From NCBI GenBank assembly GCA_963663675.1, contig OY760498.1:2852001-2916000 (forward strand): a stretch of 64,000 nt of DNA, in the 5' to 3' direction. Below, piece after piece: positions 1 to 9,510 of this stretch. Both the position numbers and the translations under genes were made by a program. This DNA comes from CAINVV01 sp963663675 (lineage in GTDB: Bacteria > Bacteroidota > Bacteroidia > Bacteroidales > Prolixibacteraceae). A model generated the notes under the pieces. It was not told the origin of the DNA and made no database searches. It saw only the letters and a program-made list of their open reading frames with translations. The stretch's first letter is position 1; the number at the start of each line of letters is the position of its first letter.

Positions 1-15
1 CCATAGAAAGATAAA

Positions 16-1446
16 ATGGTCTTTCAACCCGAATATGTCAGTGGCTTATACACAGATTTTTATGAGCTTTCAATGGCCCAGGGTTATTTCTATGCGGGAA
101 AACACGGTGAAAGAGCCGTTTTTGACTACTTTTTCCGGACCAATCCATTCAAAGGCGGATTCCTGGTCTTTGCCGGGTTGGCTGACCTGCTTGAGCAGCT
201 CAAATCCTTTACTTATAATGAGGAAGCAATAGCTTACCTGCAAAAACAGGGATTAAAGTCAGAATTTCTCAATTACCTGAAGAAGTTCAGGTTCAACGGA
301 CAAATATTTTCTGTCAGGGAAGGAGAACTAGTTTTCCCAAATGAACCTATTGTCAGAATTGAAGCGGATATAATTGAAGCACAACTGATTGAAACCTTGC
401 TTCTGAACATAGTCAATTTCCAGTCTCTTATTGCTACCAAAGCCTTTCGTATAAAACTTGCGGCAAACGGTAAGACTTTCTCTGATTTCGGATTACGAAG
501 GTCGCACGGATTCGGCGGACTACAGGCAAGCAGGGCCGCTGTGATAGGGGGAGCCTCCTCTACTTCCAATGTTCAGGCCGGTTTTCTTTATGACATCCCG
601 GTGTCGGGAACGATGGCACACAGCTGGGTGCAAAGCTTTGAAAATGAACAGTCCGCTTTCCGAACTTATGCCGGGATCAACCCCAAAAACACTGTTCTGC
701 TGGTAGACACCTACGATACACTCAGAAGCGGTATTCCCAATGCCATAGCAATAGCCAGGGAAATGGCACATAGAGGTGAGCATCTCATTGCCATCAGGCT
801 TGACAGCGGTGACCTTGCCTATTTAAGCAAAAAAGCAAGAAAAATGCTTGACAAGGAGGGTTTCAATGATGTAAAAATAATAGTATCTAACCAGCTTAAC
901 GAACATGTGATCAACAGCTTAGAGGACCAGGGCGCTCCCATAGACGGTTTTGGGGTGGGTACTGAACTGGTAACCGGGAAACCTGACGCCTCTCTGGACG
1001 GTGTTTATAAATTGTGCGAAAGCGCGGGTAAACCGAGTATGAAAATCTCCGAAAACATTGAGAAAAACACTTTGCCGGGGAAAAAAATGGTATGGCGTTT
1101 TTTTGATGAAGAGGGAAACATTTACCGCGACGGTATTCTCCTGGATGATGAAACACCGGGAGAGTGTGAATGGCTGTACCATCCTGTTCAATCCGATAAA
1201 AAATCACGCGTTTGTAAATTAAACAGGGAACAGCTGCTTCATCCCGTATACAATAATGGTCAAATCATGCATAAGATGCCTTCTCCTGCCGAATGTTACC
1301 AGTACCTTTCTGAACGCGCAGGTCAGCTACCTGAAGAGCACAAAAGATTCATTATGCCCCATATCTTCAAAGTCGGAATTTCAGAGAAGCTGATGAAAAT
1401 GAGAAACGAGCTGGCAGAAGGATACAAGAGGAGATATGAGATATGA
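16..1446 (+). CDS. pncB: Nicotinate phosphoribosyltransferase
   Basis: This cytoplasmic enzyme joins nicotinate to PRPP to give nicotinate mononucleotide, the entry step of NAD salvage (Preiss-Handler pathway). At 476 residues it has the usual family length. The family signature FGLRRSHG lies at residues 158-165, followed by the SRAAVIGGASSTSN stretch. H202 in GTMAHSW matches the histidine that is autophosphorylated in the ATP-coupled reaction. The start codon is close to the window edge, so the promoter is not seen. The last codons and the stop lie inside a 4-copy ATATGAG tandem repeat. The gene converges on the GH30 gene. Confidence 0.95.
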   Translation: MVFQPEYVSGLYTDFYELSMAQGYFYAGKHGERAVFDYFFRTNPFKGGFLVFAGLADLLEQLKSFTYNEEAIAYLQKQGLKSEFLNYLKKFRFNGQIFSVREGELVFPNEPIVRIEADIIEAQLIETLLLNIVNFQSLIATKAFRIKLAANGKTFSDFGLRRSHGFGGLQASRAAVIGGASSTSNVQAGFLYDIPVSGTMAHSWVQSFENEQSAFRTYAGINPKNTVLLVDTYDTLRSGIPNAIAIAREMAHRGEHLIAIRLDSGDLAYLSKKARKMLDKEGFNDVKIIVSNQLNEHVINSLEDQGAPIDGFGVGTELVTGKPDASLDGVYKLCESAGKPSMKISENIEKNTLPGKKMVWRFFDEEGNIYRDGILLDDETPGECEWLYHPVQSDKKSRVCKLNREQLLHPVYNNGQIMHKMPSPAECYQYLSERAGQLPEEHKRFIMPHIFKVGISEKLMKMRNELAEGYKRRYEI

Positions 1447-1461
1447 GATATGAGATATGAG
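1434..1461. repeat. ATATGAG tandem repeat, four perfect copies
   Basis: Four exact 7-bp units run from the last codons of pncB past its stop codon; the second unit supplies the TGA. The period is not a multiple of three, so gain or loss of one unit would change the C-terminal residues. It is the clearest member of the heptanucleotide-repeat theme seen elsewhere in the window. Confidence 0.9.
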
Positions 1462-1520
1462 TTGATGTGCTAATAGGCAATTAATGGGAGAACCCTGTTA
1501 ACCAAGCACTTTGCTTCTTC

Positions 1521-1597
1521 TTCCGGTTTCAGTTTTCCGCTCTCCGGTTTTCCTCCCAATGCCCTTCGATTTATGCCCATTGCTCTTTGCCCTTTTA
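1521..1597. repeat. Degenerate heptad array between pncB and the GH30 gene
   Basis: The gap reads naturally as eleven consecutive 7-mers of related composition (TTCCGGT, TTCAGTT, TTCCGCT, CTCCGGT, then CCAATGC, TTTATGC, CCATTGC, TCTTTGC types). The last 7-mer ends exactly on the stop codon of the minus-strand GH30 gene. No hairpin with a U-tract is evident. The heptad reading is by eye. Confidence 0.5.
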
Positions 1598-3019
1598 CCA
1601 GACAAAAGTACCAACTGCGCCATTTTCAAGTTTTGCCTTAAAAGACTTGCCATTGTACCTGACTAAGAATTCCCCTGGCTCTTTGCCGTCATTCACGACA
1701 ATAAGAACAATCCTTCCTTCTCCCGTTTTAAATGCAACGTTGGGCAGATTTTCAGCCATCACGGAGGAAATCCTCACAGATCCAGGTCTGACAAATTTTG
1801 CCGCATGGGCAAGGATATAATAGGCAGGATTTCTTTTTATACTATCTCCACTAATAGTAATTGTACCAAGACACCTGTCGCACCCACCAATGGTATGTGT
1901 ATTGTTTTCAGGATCTGAAGCCATGTTCCATTCCAGTACATTCCTGCACCAGTTACGGGTTGCACCAATAATCAGTGTACGGGTATGCCAGACAAGGTCT
2001 GCCGCAAGATTTCCAGGGGCACCGATCCACTGTTCTGTGAAATAAAGGTTCTTTCCCGGAAATTCAGCCTGGACCTCAGACAGTGCCTCAATTTTTCCGC
2101 CGTAAAGATGAAAAGCTGACCCATCGATATACTTTGCAGCATCCGGATCCCGGAGAACGGTGAGAGGAAAAATTATTTTATCAGCATTATGGTCATATAC
2201 GATGATTTTTGTTGTCAGTCCGGCTTCAGCAAATGCCGGGCCAAGATTCTGTTTTATGAACAATGCCTGGTCTTCTGCAGACATGAACATACTTGGCACA
2301 TTTCCCTCATTCAAAGGCTCATTTTGTATGGTAATAGCGTCAATATCAATCCCTTCAAATTTCATTTCCCAGATGTATCTGACAAAGTACCTGGCGTAAA
2401 CATCATAGCATTCCTTTTTTAGGCTTCCTCCCTTAAAATCATTGTTGGTTTTCATCCATGTTGGGGCAGACCAGGGAGATGCAAGAATTTTGACAGATGG
2501 ATTAATCTTTAGAATATCCCGTAAAACAGGTATCAGAACTTTGCGGTTTTCATCAAGCGAAAATTTCTTCAGATCAAAATCGGTTTCGCCCGCAGTAAGG
2601 TCGTCATACGTAAATGGCTTATTACTCAGGTCAGATGCACCCAAAGAGATTCTAAGATAAGATATGCCGATATTTTTTCCGTCTGTTGCAAATAGTTCAT
2701 TCAGGATTTCTTTCCTACTACCTGGACTCATCTTTTGGAGCAACATGGCACTGCCATCAGTAAGGCAGTTGCCGAATCCATCGATAGACTGAAATGTCTG
2801 CCCGGAGTTAATGTCAATGACAGGGATTGAATCATCTCTGAACTCATGAATAGAAATTATATTTTGCTGCTTTTGAAACAGTAAATCAGAGGAAGGAGAC
2901 GTAAGCCAGAACTGAACGGATTCTTTGTTTTTTCCTGAAGAACTGCTTTTGGATGCGGCTTTAGTGTGCAAACAAAACAACAATAAAAACACCGTCAAAA
3001 GTTGGAAAATCCCTTTCAT
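1595..3019 (-). CDS. Secreted glycoside hydrolase family 30 (glucosylceramidase/beta-glucosidase-like)
   Basis: A retaining beta-glycosidase, probably acting on beta-glucosidic or related links in the periplasm or outside the cell. Residues 1-22 form a signal peptide (hydrophobic run LLTVFLLLFCL). The GH30 (beta/alpha)8 domain begins at the FQSIDGFGNCLTDGSA motif near residue 76. The acid/base is E234 in IQNEP and the nucleophile is E329 in YFTEQW. A small beta-sandwich of the Glyco_hydro_30C type closes the protein. The length of 474 residues fits the family. No SusC/SusD pair or regulator is nearby, so it is not in a visible polysaccharide-utilisation locus. The exact substrate cannot be read from sequence. 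Confidence 0.88.
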   Translation of the reverse strand: MKGIFQLLTVFLLLFCLHTKAASKSSSSGKNKESVQFWLTSPSSDLLFQKQQNIISIHEFRDDSIPVIDINSGQTFQSIDGFGNCLTDGSAMLLQKMSPGSRKEILNELFATDGKNIGISYLRISLGASDLSNKPFTYDDLTAGETDFDLKKFSLDENRKVLIPVLRDILKINPSVKILASPWSAPTWMKTNNDFKGGSLKKECYDVYARYFVRYIWEMKFEGIDIDAITIQNEPLNEGNVPSMFMSAEDQALFIKQNLGPAFAEAGLTTKIIVYDHNADKIIFPLTVLRDPDAAKYIDGSAFHLYGGKIEALSEVQAEFPGKNLYFTEQWIGAPGNLAADLVWHTRTLIIGATRNWCRNVLEWNMASDPENNTHTIGGCDRCLGTITISGDSIKRNPAYYILAHAAKFVRPGSVRISSVMAENLPNVAFKTGEGRIVLIVVNDGKEPGEFLVRYNGKSFKAKLENGAVGTFVW

Positions 3020-3413
3020 GCGAATTACAATGTAATTAAAATTCAGTTGACATCAATAGGATCCAATTTTGAAGAATCCAGAAAATTATTCCCTGTTAAA
3101 GTTACTTTTTATGGTACACCCGCATATAATCAACCACCCCGGGTTCAACAACATTTCCCTTGCCATTGAATAACTCGATATCTCACAGTTATGGTTACCG
3201 GCACAGTACTCACCTTTTGAAAAATCCCAGATAAATGGTGTTCCAATTATTTTATCCCGGCAAAAGAGAAAAAAGGTAAAAATATGCCAAGAAAATAAGT
3301 CCATAAACTGATTAGCCACAGGCAATCATTTCTCAAAATTAATTTAAAATCCGAAAAAAAATCCCGGTTTTGATCAGGTCAAAACCGGGATAATAACTAT
3401 ATGAGATACCCAC
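3020..3413. other. Intergenic region between GH30 and pepD
   Basis: About 390 bp hold the promoter side of the GH30 gene and the terminator of pepD. A 79-codon minus-strand reading frame at 3086-3325 has no recognisable domain and an unconvincing composition, so I do not call it a gene. Nothing else is recognised. Confidence 0.6.
3351..3391 (-). terminator. Rho-independent terminator of the MFS-pepD operon
   Basis: A perfect 13-bp stem (arms ATCCCGGTTTTGA and its complement, 3361-3373 and 3379-3391) with a 5-nt loop sits 22 bp after the pepD stop. On the minus strand it is followed by a run of seven T (3354-3360). Confidence 0.9.
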
Positions 3414-4874
3414 TCATTTCAGCGGTGCATTTTTTAGGGTTTCAACCAGAAAGTCCCAAAACTTCTGAACGGTTGAGATATTGACCTTTTCATCAGGTGA
3501 GTGCGGAAATCGCATGGTGGGGCCAAATGAAATCATATCCCAATGGGGATAATTGGCTCCGAGAATAGCACATTCCAGTCCTGCATGAATGGCCTTGACC
3601 TCCGGCACTTTGCCGAATTTCTGCTCATATATCTGCTTCATTTGCTTCAGGATAGCAGAGTCCATATTGGGCTTCCATCCGGGATATGCTCCATCAAATG
3701 TGACCATTCCTCCGGCCAGCTGGAAAACACTGTCAACCTGTTCGCACAGGTCATCCTTGGCCGAATCGACAGAACTGCGCAATAAGCACTTAACAGAAAT
3801 AACACCGTTTTCAGATTTTACGGTAGCCAGATTGGTGGAAGTTTCTACCAGTCCGGGCATACTGTCACTCATGCGTATTACTCCGTTCGGACAAGCATAA
3901 ACAGAATCAATCAGGTCATCCTGGACCCTCTCATCGATCAATGATTTGGGTTTGGGTGCCTCTTCAGCGGTAAAACTAAGATTTGGCTCGGTTCCGCTTA
4001 ATTCAGCTTTGTACACGAGTTCAAACTTGGCAACTGCTGCAAGAAAATCTTTAGCTTCGTCTGATGGCACCGCAACCACAGCATAGGCCTCCCTGGGGAT
4101 GGCATTGCGCATGCCACCTCCGTTGATTTCAGCCAGCCGGGCATCCATTTCACGCGTGGCATGTTTCAGAAAACGAACCAGCAATTTGTTGGCATTGCCA
4201 CGGCCTAGCGGGATATCCAATCCGGAATGACCTCCTTTTAAACCTTTAACTATCAACTTATAATAAGAGTATCCCTTGGGTACTATCATTTCGTCATATT
4301 CAAATTCAATGGACGCATTGACTCCACCGGCGCAACCAACATACAACTCACCTTCATCCTCAGAGTCCATATTCAGTAAAATATCGCCTTTCAGCCAGCC
4401 TCCCTGCAATCCGAATGCGCCAGTCATACCAGTCTCCTCATCACAGGTAAACAGTGCCTCAACAGGACCGTGAACAAGGTCCTTGGCGGCTAAAACGGCC
4501 ATCGCGGCTGCAACACCCATGCCATTGTCCGCACCCAGAGTGGTTCCGCGCGCCTTCACCCATTCGCCATCAATCCAGGCATCAATAGGATCATTTACAA
4601 AATCATGTTTGGTATCATTGTTTTTCTGTGGCACCATATCCAAATGGCCCTGCATGACAATTCCCTTGCGGTTTTCCATTCCCGGTGTCGCAGGTTTGCG
4701 TATCATCACGTTACCAACAGCATCCTTTTCGGTTTCCAGTCCAAGTGATTTTCCGAATTTCACCATGAAATCCTGAATTTTCTCTTCATGTTTTGAAGGA
4801 CGCGGAACCTGGGTCAGAGAATAAAAATTTCCCCAGAGGGATTTTGGTTCAAGATTGATTATTTCCTTTGACAT
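3414..4874 (-). CDS. pepD: Aminoacyl-histidine dipeptidase (Xaa-His dipeptidase, M20 family)
   Basis: A cytoplasmic di-zinc peptidase that cleaves dipeptides such as Xaa-His. All M20 metal and catalytic positions are present: H77 and D79 in GHLDM, D116 in GADNG, the E146-E147 pair in CDEETG, D170 in LLNMDSED, and a C-terminal H458 in RFPHSPDE. The 486 residues equal the length of E. coli PepD. It lies 19 bp downstream of an MFS transporter on the same strand and ends in a strong terminator, so the two are probably one transcription unit: import of small peptides followed by hydrolysis. Confidence 0.94.
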   Translation of the reverse strand: MSKEIINLEPKSLWGNFYSLTQVPRPSKHEEKIQDFMVKFGKSLGLETEKDAVGNVMIRKPATPGMENRKGIVMQGHLDMVPQKNNDTKHDFVNDPIDAWIDGEWVKARGTTLGADNGMGVAAAMAVLAAKDLVHGPVEALFTCDEETGMTGAFGLQGGWLKGDILLNMDSEDEGELYVGCAGGVNASIEFEYDEMIVPKGYSYYKLIVKGLKGGHSGLDIPLGRGNANKLLVRFLKHATREMDARLAEINGGGMRNAIPREAYAVVAVPSDEAKDFLAAVAKFELVYKAELSGTEPNLSFTAEEAPKPKSLIDERVQDDLIDSVYACPNGVIRMSDSMPGLVETSTNLATVKSENGVISVKCLLRSSVDSAKDDLCEQVDSVFQLAGGMVTFDGAYPGWKPNMDSAILKQMKQIYEQKFGKVPEVKAIHAGLECAILGANYPHWDMISFGPTMRFPHSPDEKVNISTVQKFWDFLVETLKNAPLK

Positions 4875-4893
4875 AATTTTAAAATTTTATTAG

Positions 4894-6459
4894 TTATTTT
4901 TTAGCACTGGATGGAAACTCCAATCCGTATGCCTGTTTAGCATCGGCCTTTTTAAGTAATGCAGCCAGAAATATTGAAATAATTCCGCAAACCACCAGCA
5001 TCATAATTGGTATGGTATAGTTATAGGTCATCTTCCCTTCACGTATTGCCGGGAGATTATCGTGGTTAACAAGATCCAGCACTGCACCTATTCCCCAGAA
5101 AAAGAAACCAAGTCCCCAATTCTGCACTGTGAACATTGTGGCATATGCAGTGCCAAGACGATTTTCCGGAACAATTTTAGCCACTGATGGCCACATTGCC
5201 GCAGGAACCAATGCAAATGCAATACCCAGGCTAACCAGGGCAAGATACCCTAATGTTACACTATTTGACATAGACAGGGATAAGTGGGCGAATATTAATA
5301 AGCAGGATCCCAACATCATGAGGGAAGCTGCTTTTCCCTTTCTGTCAACATAATTTCCAAAAATAGGGGTGAAAATAATAGTCCCCAGTGGAATCAGAGA
5401 TGCAGTTTTGGACCCGTTGTGAAGCCATACCTGAAGAATTCCCCAGAAATTAAAAACAATTACTGCAAAGACTGTTACGAGCGAAAATGTAAAAATCCTC
5501 CGGTATTTCAGATTGCTGATGCGGGATGGAACTATTGAAAATGCCAGCGCAAAAATGAATAGAATTACGTATACCGCAACAATTCCCAGCGCTTCACTCC
5601 CAAAAATCATAACAGATCCTTCTGCAGGCAATTTAGAGGTAAAACCAAATTTATTTATCAGCATATCAGGCGCATACTGAATAAACGGAAACACGGCAGC
5701 ATAAAAAGTCACACAAAGCAGTGTGATGTAAATAAATGACTTATCAGTTATCAACTTCACAAAATCAGCGAAGTGAAATTCCTCTTCCGGCACTGCCACA
5801 CCGGGGATAAGTCCGTCCTTTTGTTGTTTATCTATTTTGATGTCAAAGAAAGTATAAATAACGAACATCAGGAATGACAGCGCTATGAGAGTAGCTGCAA
5901 ATGTGACTGCCGGAGAAAAACGTCCGCCCCCGATGTCCAGTGAGGAAGCCATACCCAAGGCAGTACCCAACCGCCCGAATCCAATGTTTATGGCCATAGC
6001 AAGGGCCATTTCAAACCCCTTGAACCACTTGACAATAGTTCGGGTCGCCAGGACACACAGGATTTCGAGACCGGAGCCAAACATGATTCTTCCAATTATC
6101 ATCATGATAAGTATGGTACTTTTATCGTGTCCGAAGAATCCGGATGCAGCCAGGGCAGTTGTTGCTGCACCAATCGTGGCTAAAATTCCAAAAACATACC
6201 CGGTAAGACGAATCCCCCATTTATCAAGAATTACTCCTCCCACAAGGATCATACCGAACATATTGGCAATTGTAGTAAGGCCGATTATACGTCCGAACTC
6301 CTCACTTGAAAAGCCCATTTCGGATTCCATGATGCCTTTCAGCCCGGACATAAAATCCTGAAACCAGTAAGTAGAAAAGGTCAAACCTGAGATTAAAATA
6401 AGTACAAACCAACGCATTGCAGTCGAATCACGTAAAGTCTTAACTTTCGCTACAGTCAT
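4894..6459 (-). CDS. MFS transporter, MFSD1-like (probable dipeptide permease)
   Basis: A 521-residue inner-membrane carrier with about 12 hydrophobic segments and a short central loop carrying a charged stretch near residue 205. The first half (STYWFQDFMSGLK, then RIMFGSGLEILCVLATRTIVKWFKGFEMALAMAINIGFGRLG) resembles the eukaryotic lysosomal MFSD1 family, where the stretch is R-FGIGGES...WFKGKEL. That similarity is from memory, not from a search. The gene is first in an operon with the dipeptidase pepD, 19 bp downstream. Known MFSD1 proteins move dipeptides, so uptake or export of dipeptides is the inferred role. A different organic substrate remains possible. Confidence 0.8.
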   Translation of the reverse strand: MTVAKVKTLRDSTAMRWFVLILISGLTFSTYWFQDFMSGLKGIMESEMGFSSEEFGRIIGLTTIANMFGMILVGGVILDKWGIRLTGYVFGILATIGAATTALAASGFFGHDKSTILIMMIIGRIMFGSGLEILCVLATRTIVKWFKGFEMALAMAINIGFGRLGTALGMASSLDIGGGRFSPAVTFAATLIALSFLMFVIYTFFDIKIDKQQKDGLIPGVAVPEEEFHFADFVKLITDKSFIYITLLCVTFYAAVFPFIQYAPDMLINKFGFTSKLPAEGSVMIFGSEALGIVAVYVILFIFALAFSIVPSRISNLKYRRIFTFSLVTVFAVIVFNFWGILQVWLHNGSKTASLIPLGTIIFTPIFGNYVDRKGKAASLMMLGSCLLIFAHLSLSMSNSVTLGYLALVSLGIAFALVPAAMWPSVAKIVPENRLGTAYATMFTVQNWGLGFFFWGIGAVLDLVNHDNLPAIREGKMTYNYTIPIMMLVVCGIISIFLAALLKKADAKQAYGLEFPSSAKK

Positions 6460-6612
6460 AAAATATAAGTTATAAAATTTCTATTATGGAATTTAGTGTT
6501 GCAATATAGCCAAAAACAGATGAAAAAATAATGGTTAAAAATCAGCGAAAAAGAATATGATTTTAAAAGATCTGATGACTAATCTCAGACTATTTCTGCC
6601 CTTAAAAGAGAA

Positions 6613-6644
6613 AAAACGTGTCAGTTCAACAGGTGACACGTTTT
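6613..6644 (-). terminator. Terminator of the DUF4831 gene
   Basis: An 11-bp stem (AAAACGTGTCA and complement, 6613-6623 and 6634-6644) with a 10-nt loop lies 26 bp after the stop codon. On the minus strand it runs into TTTTTTCTCTTTT. Confidence 0.85.
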
Positions 6645-6670
6645 CTTCTTTTATCTGAAAATATAAACTA

Positions 6671-7774
6671 TCAGTTGGTTCCAATCATTCGAATGGCACC
6701 AGTAACAGGATGATATTCAATAGAATACTCTCCATTAAGCAAACCATCCGGAACTGCGGATACCACTCCAAACTGTGCAATTGAAATTTTTGCCTGGGCT
6801 AAAACATCGCTTCCGTTAAGTAATCTTACCTGGGCTACTACAGGTATCCGGTAATAAATACCCTTGGTTGTTGCCTCTCCCACTCCGCTGGCCTCAATCT
6901 TTTGCTTCAGTTCATTCCCAGGTTCAATTTCCAGCATAATGGGTTTCCCTGATACGTTACTCTCCGGCAAAACCCCGGATGAAGATGAAAATCTGAACGC
7001 TACCAGGCCTTTGTTCCCCTTACCGTCAGGAACTACATCAAACGAATAATGGTAGGTTTTGGTTAATTTTTTACCTACGAACAATGACAGGTAATCGGCA
7101 ATAATCTTATCCAGTTCGTCTGCCATCACCTGGTAAGCTTGTCCGTCCGGGGGTACCTTGTCATATTTTGCAGCGAGAGCCAATGCCTTTCTTTTCCTTA
7201 GTTTCAGGATATCTGAGGCAGCTTCGGCGGCTTTTTCCTCAAAGGACTTGAAATTGCTTCCCGCCCTTGTAGTGGAGTCTTTTCCACTCAGAAAGGAATG
7301 CATGGATAGATCAGTCCAAAAATCATCGGGTACAGCATGTTTTTGCGGGAAAACACTGGTATTAACCTTATTGGCTTCTGATTTTATCTCACTGTTGATT
7401 CCAAGTAATACACCATCATCACTTAAGCTCAAAAGAGTAGAGATATTACCCAGAGCACGGTAGACTGCGTTGGGGTCTGGCTCTCCATAGGTATCCATTT
7501 TAATATCTGTAATGGTCCAGTTCTCTGCATCAGCTTTTGAAGCGTTGTTGATCCCAAGGTATTTCTGCGCGTAGGCGTTGTAAGGACCTTTGATTAACCG
7601 CTCCTGCTCAGCCTCCACCACGATATGTATCCCGGTTCTGGGAAGAGCATATACAACTCCACCAGCAAAGGCGGTCAGTTCATTGGCAGGTTTTTTCTTA
7701 TCATCTTTCGCAGACAAATTCAAATTTGAAGCGAATAAACTGATAGTCAGCAATAAAATAGTTAAAACTCTCAT
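6671..7774 (-). CDS. DUF4831 family exported protein
   Basis: A 367-residue protein of unknown function with a signal peptide (residues 1-22, MRVLTILLLTISLFASNLNLSA) and no further membrane segment, so it is probably periplasmic or envelope-associated. The region GGVVYALPRTGIHIVVEAEQE, then KGPYNAYAQKYLGI, is the hallmark of DUF4831, a family I know only from Bacteroidota. It stands alone, with its own terminator downstream and an unrelated operon upstream. No catalytic motif is visible. Confidence 0.82.
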   Translation of the reverse strand: MRVLTILLLTISLFASNLNLSAKDDKKKPANELTAFAGGVVYALPRTGIHIVVEAEQERLIKGPYNAYAQKYLGINNASKADAENWTITDIKMDTYGEPDPNAVYRALGNISTLLSLSDDGVLLGINSEIKSEANKVNTSVFPQKHAVPDDFWTDLSMHSFLSGKDSTTRAGSNFKSFEEKAAEAASDILKLRKRKALALAAKYDKVPPDGQAYQVMADELDKIIADYLSLFVGKKLTKTYHYSFDVVPDGKGNKGLVAFRFSSSSGVLPESNVSGKPIMLEIEPGNELKQKIEASGVGEATTKGIYYRIPVVAQVRLLNGSDVLAQAKISIAQFGVVSAVPDGLLNGEYSIEYHPVTGAIRMIGTN

Positions 7775-7852
7775 GTTGTCGATTTATTGAATTACATGAA
7801 TTAATATTACCCCCAAAAGTGATTGTTTTTTTTGGCTTATCAAAGTTTACTT

Positions 7853-9361
7853 CTATTTAATTGAAGCAAACGCTTCGCCGAGGTAGTCTGCAATTTCACT
7901 GGCAATCAGAGACTCTTCAGAGGTGGTTTCCACACGCAGGTCGGCGGATCTTCCGTGCAAAAATACACCCAGCAAAGCAGCTTCCCGGGGCAAATATCCC
8001 TGGCATAGCAATCCAAGAAGGATTCCGGTCAGAACATCGCCGCTTCCTGCTGTTGCCATTCCCGGATTCCCCGTACTGTTAAAGCAGATTGTTCCATCGG
8101 GAAAAAAAATGCGGGTATTAGCTCCCTTCAAAATCACTATTACACCATAACTGCCGGCAAACTCCCGTGCCACAAAAAAACGCTCTTCCTCTGTTTTCAT
8201 GACTATTCCGGATAAACGGTCAAATTCAACCGGGTGAGGTGTAAGGATCGTTTGAGCCGGTATTTTTTTCAGCCATTCGGGATGCATTGAGAGAATATTC
8301 AGCGCGTCTGCATCTAGTACAAGGGGGATAGCTACATGGTCAATAATCTGACTGATAACAAATTGCGTTTTTTCTTCAATCCCCATACCCGGTCCAGCTG
8401 CCACTGCCGAATATTTTGCCAGTTCTGGAAGTTCTGTGATAAAATCTTTCCCTTTGTCAAGGGTTGTCATTGCTTCCGGCAAGGAAATATTCAGCATAAT
8501 CCCGGCACTCTCCGGCAAATGAACGGTCAATAAACCCAATCCGGACCTGAGGGCACCCCTTGCACCCAATTGTGCGGCTCCCAATTTGCCCCTGCTTCCC
8601 GAAATTAACAGGCCATGGCCATAAATGCCCTTGTGAGAGAACACTTTCCTTCGTTTCAGGATCGATGCTGCAGTCTCCTGGTCGATATAAAAAATATCGG
8701 TTTTTGTCTCAGCTACTGCCTTTTGGCTTAAACCAAAAGGAATAATCTCCCAGTTTCCGAAAAATGGTTCATTTTCTCTGAAAAAGAGTGAAAGCTTAGG
8801 AAATTCGAGTGTAAGAGTATATGTAGCCCTGACAATGGCACCGGTATTATACCTGTTTTCATCACACATCAAACCGGAAGGCAGGTCAATCGAGACAATC
8901 TCAGCACCCGATGCATTCATCCAATCTATGACCCTTGCAGCGAATCCCTCCAGAGGACGGGCCAGTCCGGTGCCATACAGTCCGTCCAGAATGAAGGAAT
9001 AACCATTCAATGCCGGGAAGTCGTCATGCTCCTTCAACTCATTGATTCTGACGATTCCGCCATCCAGAAGCCGTTCCAGGTTGGATTGAGAAGCCTCTGA
9101 GCGTCTGATACTTAAGGCAGGAAGAAATATATCGGCAGCATAACCAAGTCCGGAAAGAATTCGTGCTACGGCCAGCGCATCCCCGCCATTGTTGCCCGGA
9201 CCCGCTACGACAGCGACCATGGAATCAGGAGGATAATAAGTGACCAGCCAATCGGCCAGGGCCCTGGAAGCGCGTTCCATTAGCTCAGTCTCCGGAATAT
9301 TTTCCTCCGCAATGGTTTGCCTGTCGATCTGAGCAAGTTGCTCTTTCGAAAATATCTTCAT
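7853..9361 (-). CDS. nnr: Bifunctional NAD(P)H-hydrate epimerase / ADP-dependent NAD(P)H-hydrate dehydratase
   Basis: Repairs hydrated NAD(P)H. The N-terminal half (about residues 1-210, VVAGPGNNGGDALAVARIL) is the YjeF_N epimerase that interconverts R and S forms. The C-terminal half (about 220-500, with AAGPGMG, LTPHPVEFDRLSG and GNPGMATAGSGDVLTG) is the ribokinase-like dehydratase. A longer in-frame ATG exists at 9385, but it lies inside the TATATTTG promoter element (9383-9390 on the minus strand). The start at 9361 (MKIFSKEQ) is therefore preferred and also matches the usual family N-terminus. Confidence 0.93.
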   Translation of the reverse strand: MKIFSKEQLAQIDRQTIAEENIPETELMERASRALADWLVTYYPPDSMVAVVAGPGNNGGDALAVARILSGLGYAADIFLPALSIRRSEASQSNLERLLDGGIVRINELKEHDDFPALNGYSFILDGLYGTGLARPLEGFAARVIDWMNASGAEIVSIDLPSGLMCDENRYNTGAIVRATYTLTLEFPKLSLFFRENEPFFGNWEIIPFGLSQKAVAETKTDIFYIDQETAASILKRRKVFSHKGIYGHGLLISGSRGKLGAAQLGARGALRSGLGLLTVHLPESAGIMLNISLPEAMTTLDKGKDFITELPELAKYSAVAAGPGMGIEEKTQFVISQIIDHVAIPLVLDADALNILSMHPEWLKKIPAQTILTPHPVEFDRLSGIVMKTEEERFFVAREFAGSYGVIVILKGANTRIFFPDGTICFNSTGNPGMATAGSGDVLTGILLGLLCQGYLPREAALLGVFLHGRSADLRVETTSEESLIASEIADYLGEAFASIK

Positions 9362-9382
9362 AAAATGATCACTGAATAAATT

Positions 9383-9390
9383 CAAATATA
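9383..9390 (-). promoter_or_regulatory. Promoter -7 element (TATATTTG) of nnr
   Basis: It reads TATATTTG on the minus strand, matching the Bacteroidota TAnnTTTG consensus, 22 bp before the chosen ATG. No clear -33 TTTG is seen. Its position argues against the upstream in-frame ATG. Confidence 0.55.
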
Positions 9391-9471
9391 CACCTAATAT
9401 TTGATAATTTACAGATTATGGGCACTTTATACAGGTGACGAAAGTCCTTTATTTTCTCTGCTTCTTTTTCT

Positions 9472-9479
9472 TATATTTG
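9472..9479 (+). promoter_or_regulatory. Promoter -7 element (TATATTTG) of the POT transporter
   Basis: An exact TAnnTTTG match 31 bp upstream of the transporter ATG. The -33 region is only a T-rich stretch. It is divergent from the nnr promoter about 85 bp away. Confidence 0.5.
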
Positions 9480-9510
9480 CCTTTAGAATCTAATTTCAAA
9501 CTCTAAACTT

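Noticed and set aside
1595..3019. Polysaccharide-utilisation locus around GH30 and GH127-like genes
   Set aside because: No SusC/SusD pair, regulator or further carbohydrate enzymes, and the two genes are 12 kb apart among housekeeping genes.
3086..3325. 79-codon minus-strand frame in a real gap
   Set aside because: No family, no promoter or leader signal, and unusual composition (many W, F, C). Not impossible, but unsupported.
5885..6361. 158-codon plus-strand open frame
   Set aside because: Antisense to the MFS gene; biased composition mirrors the membrane gene's codons and no domain is seen.
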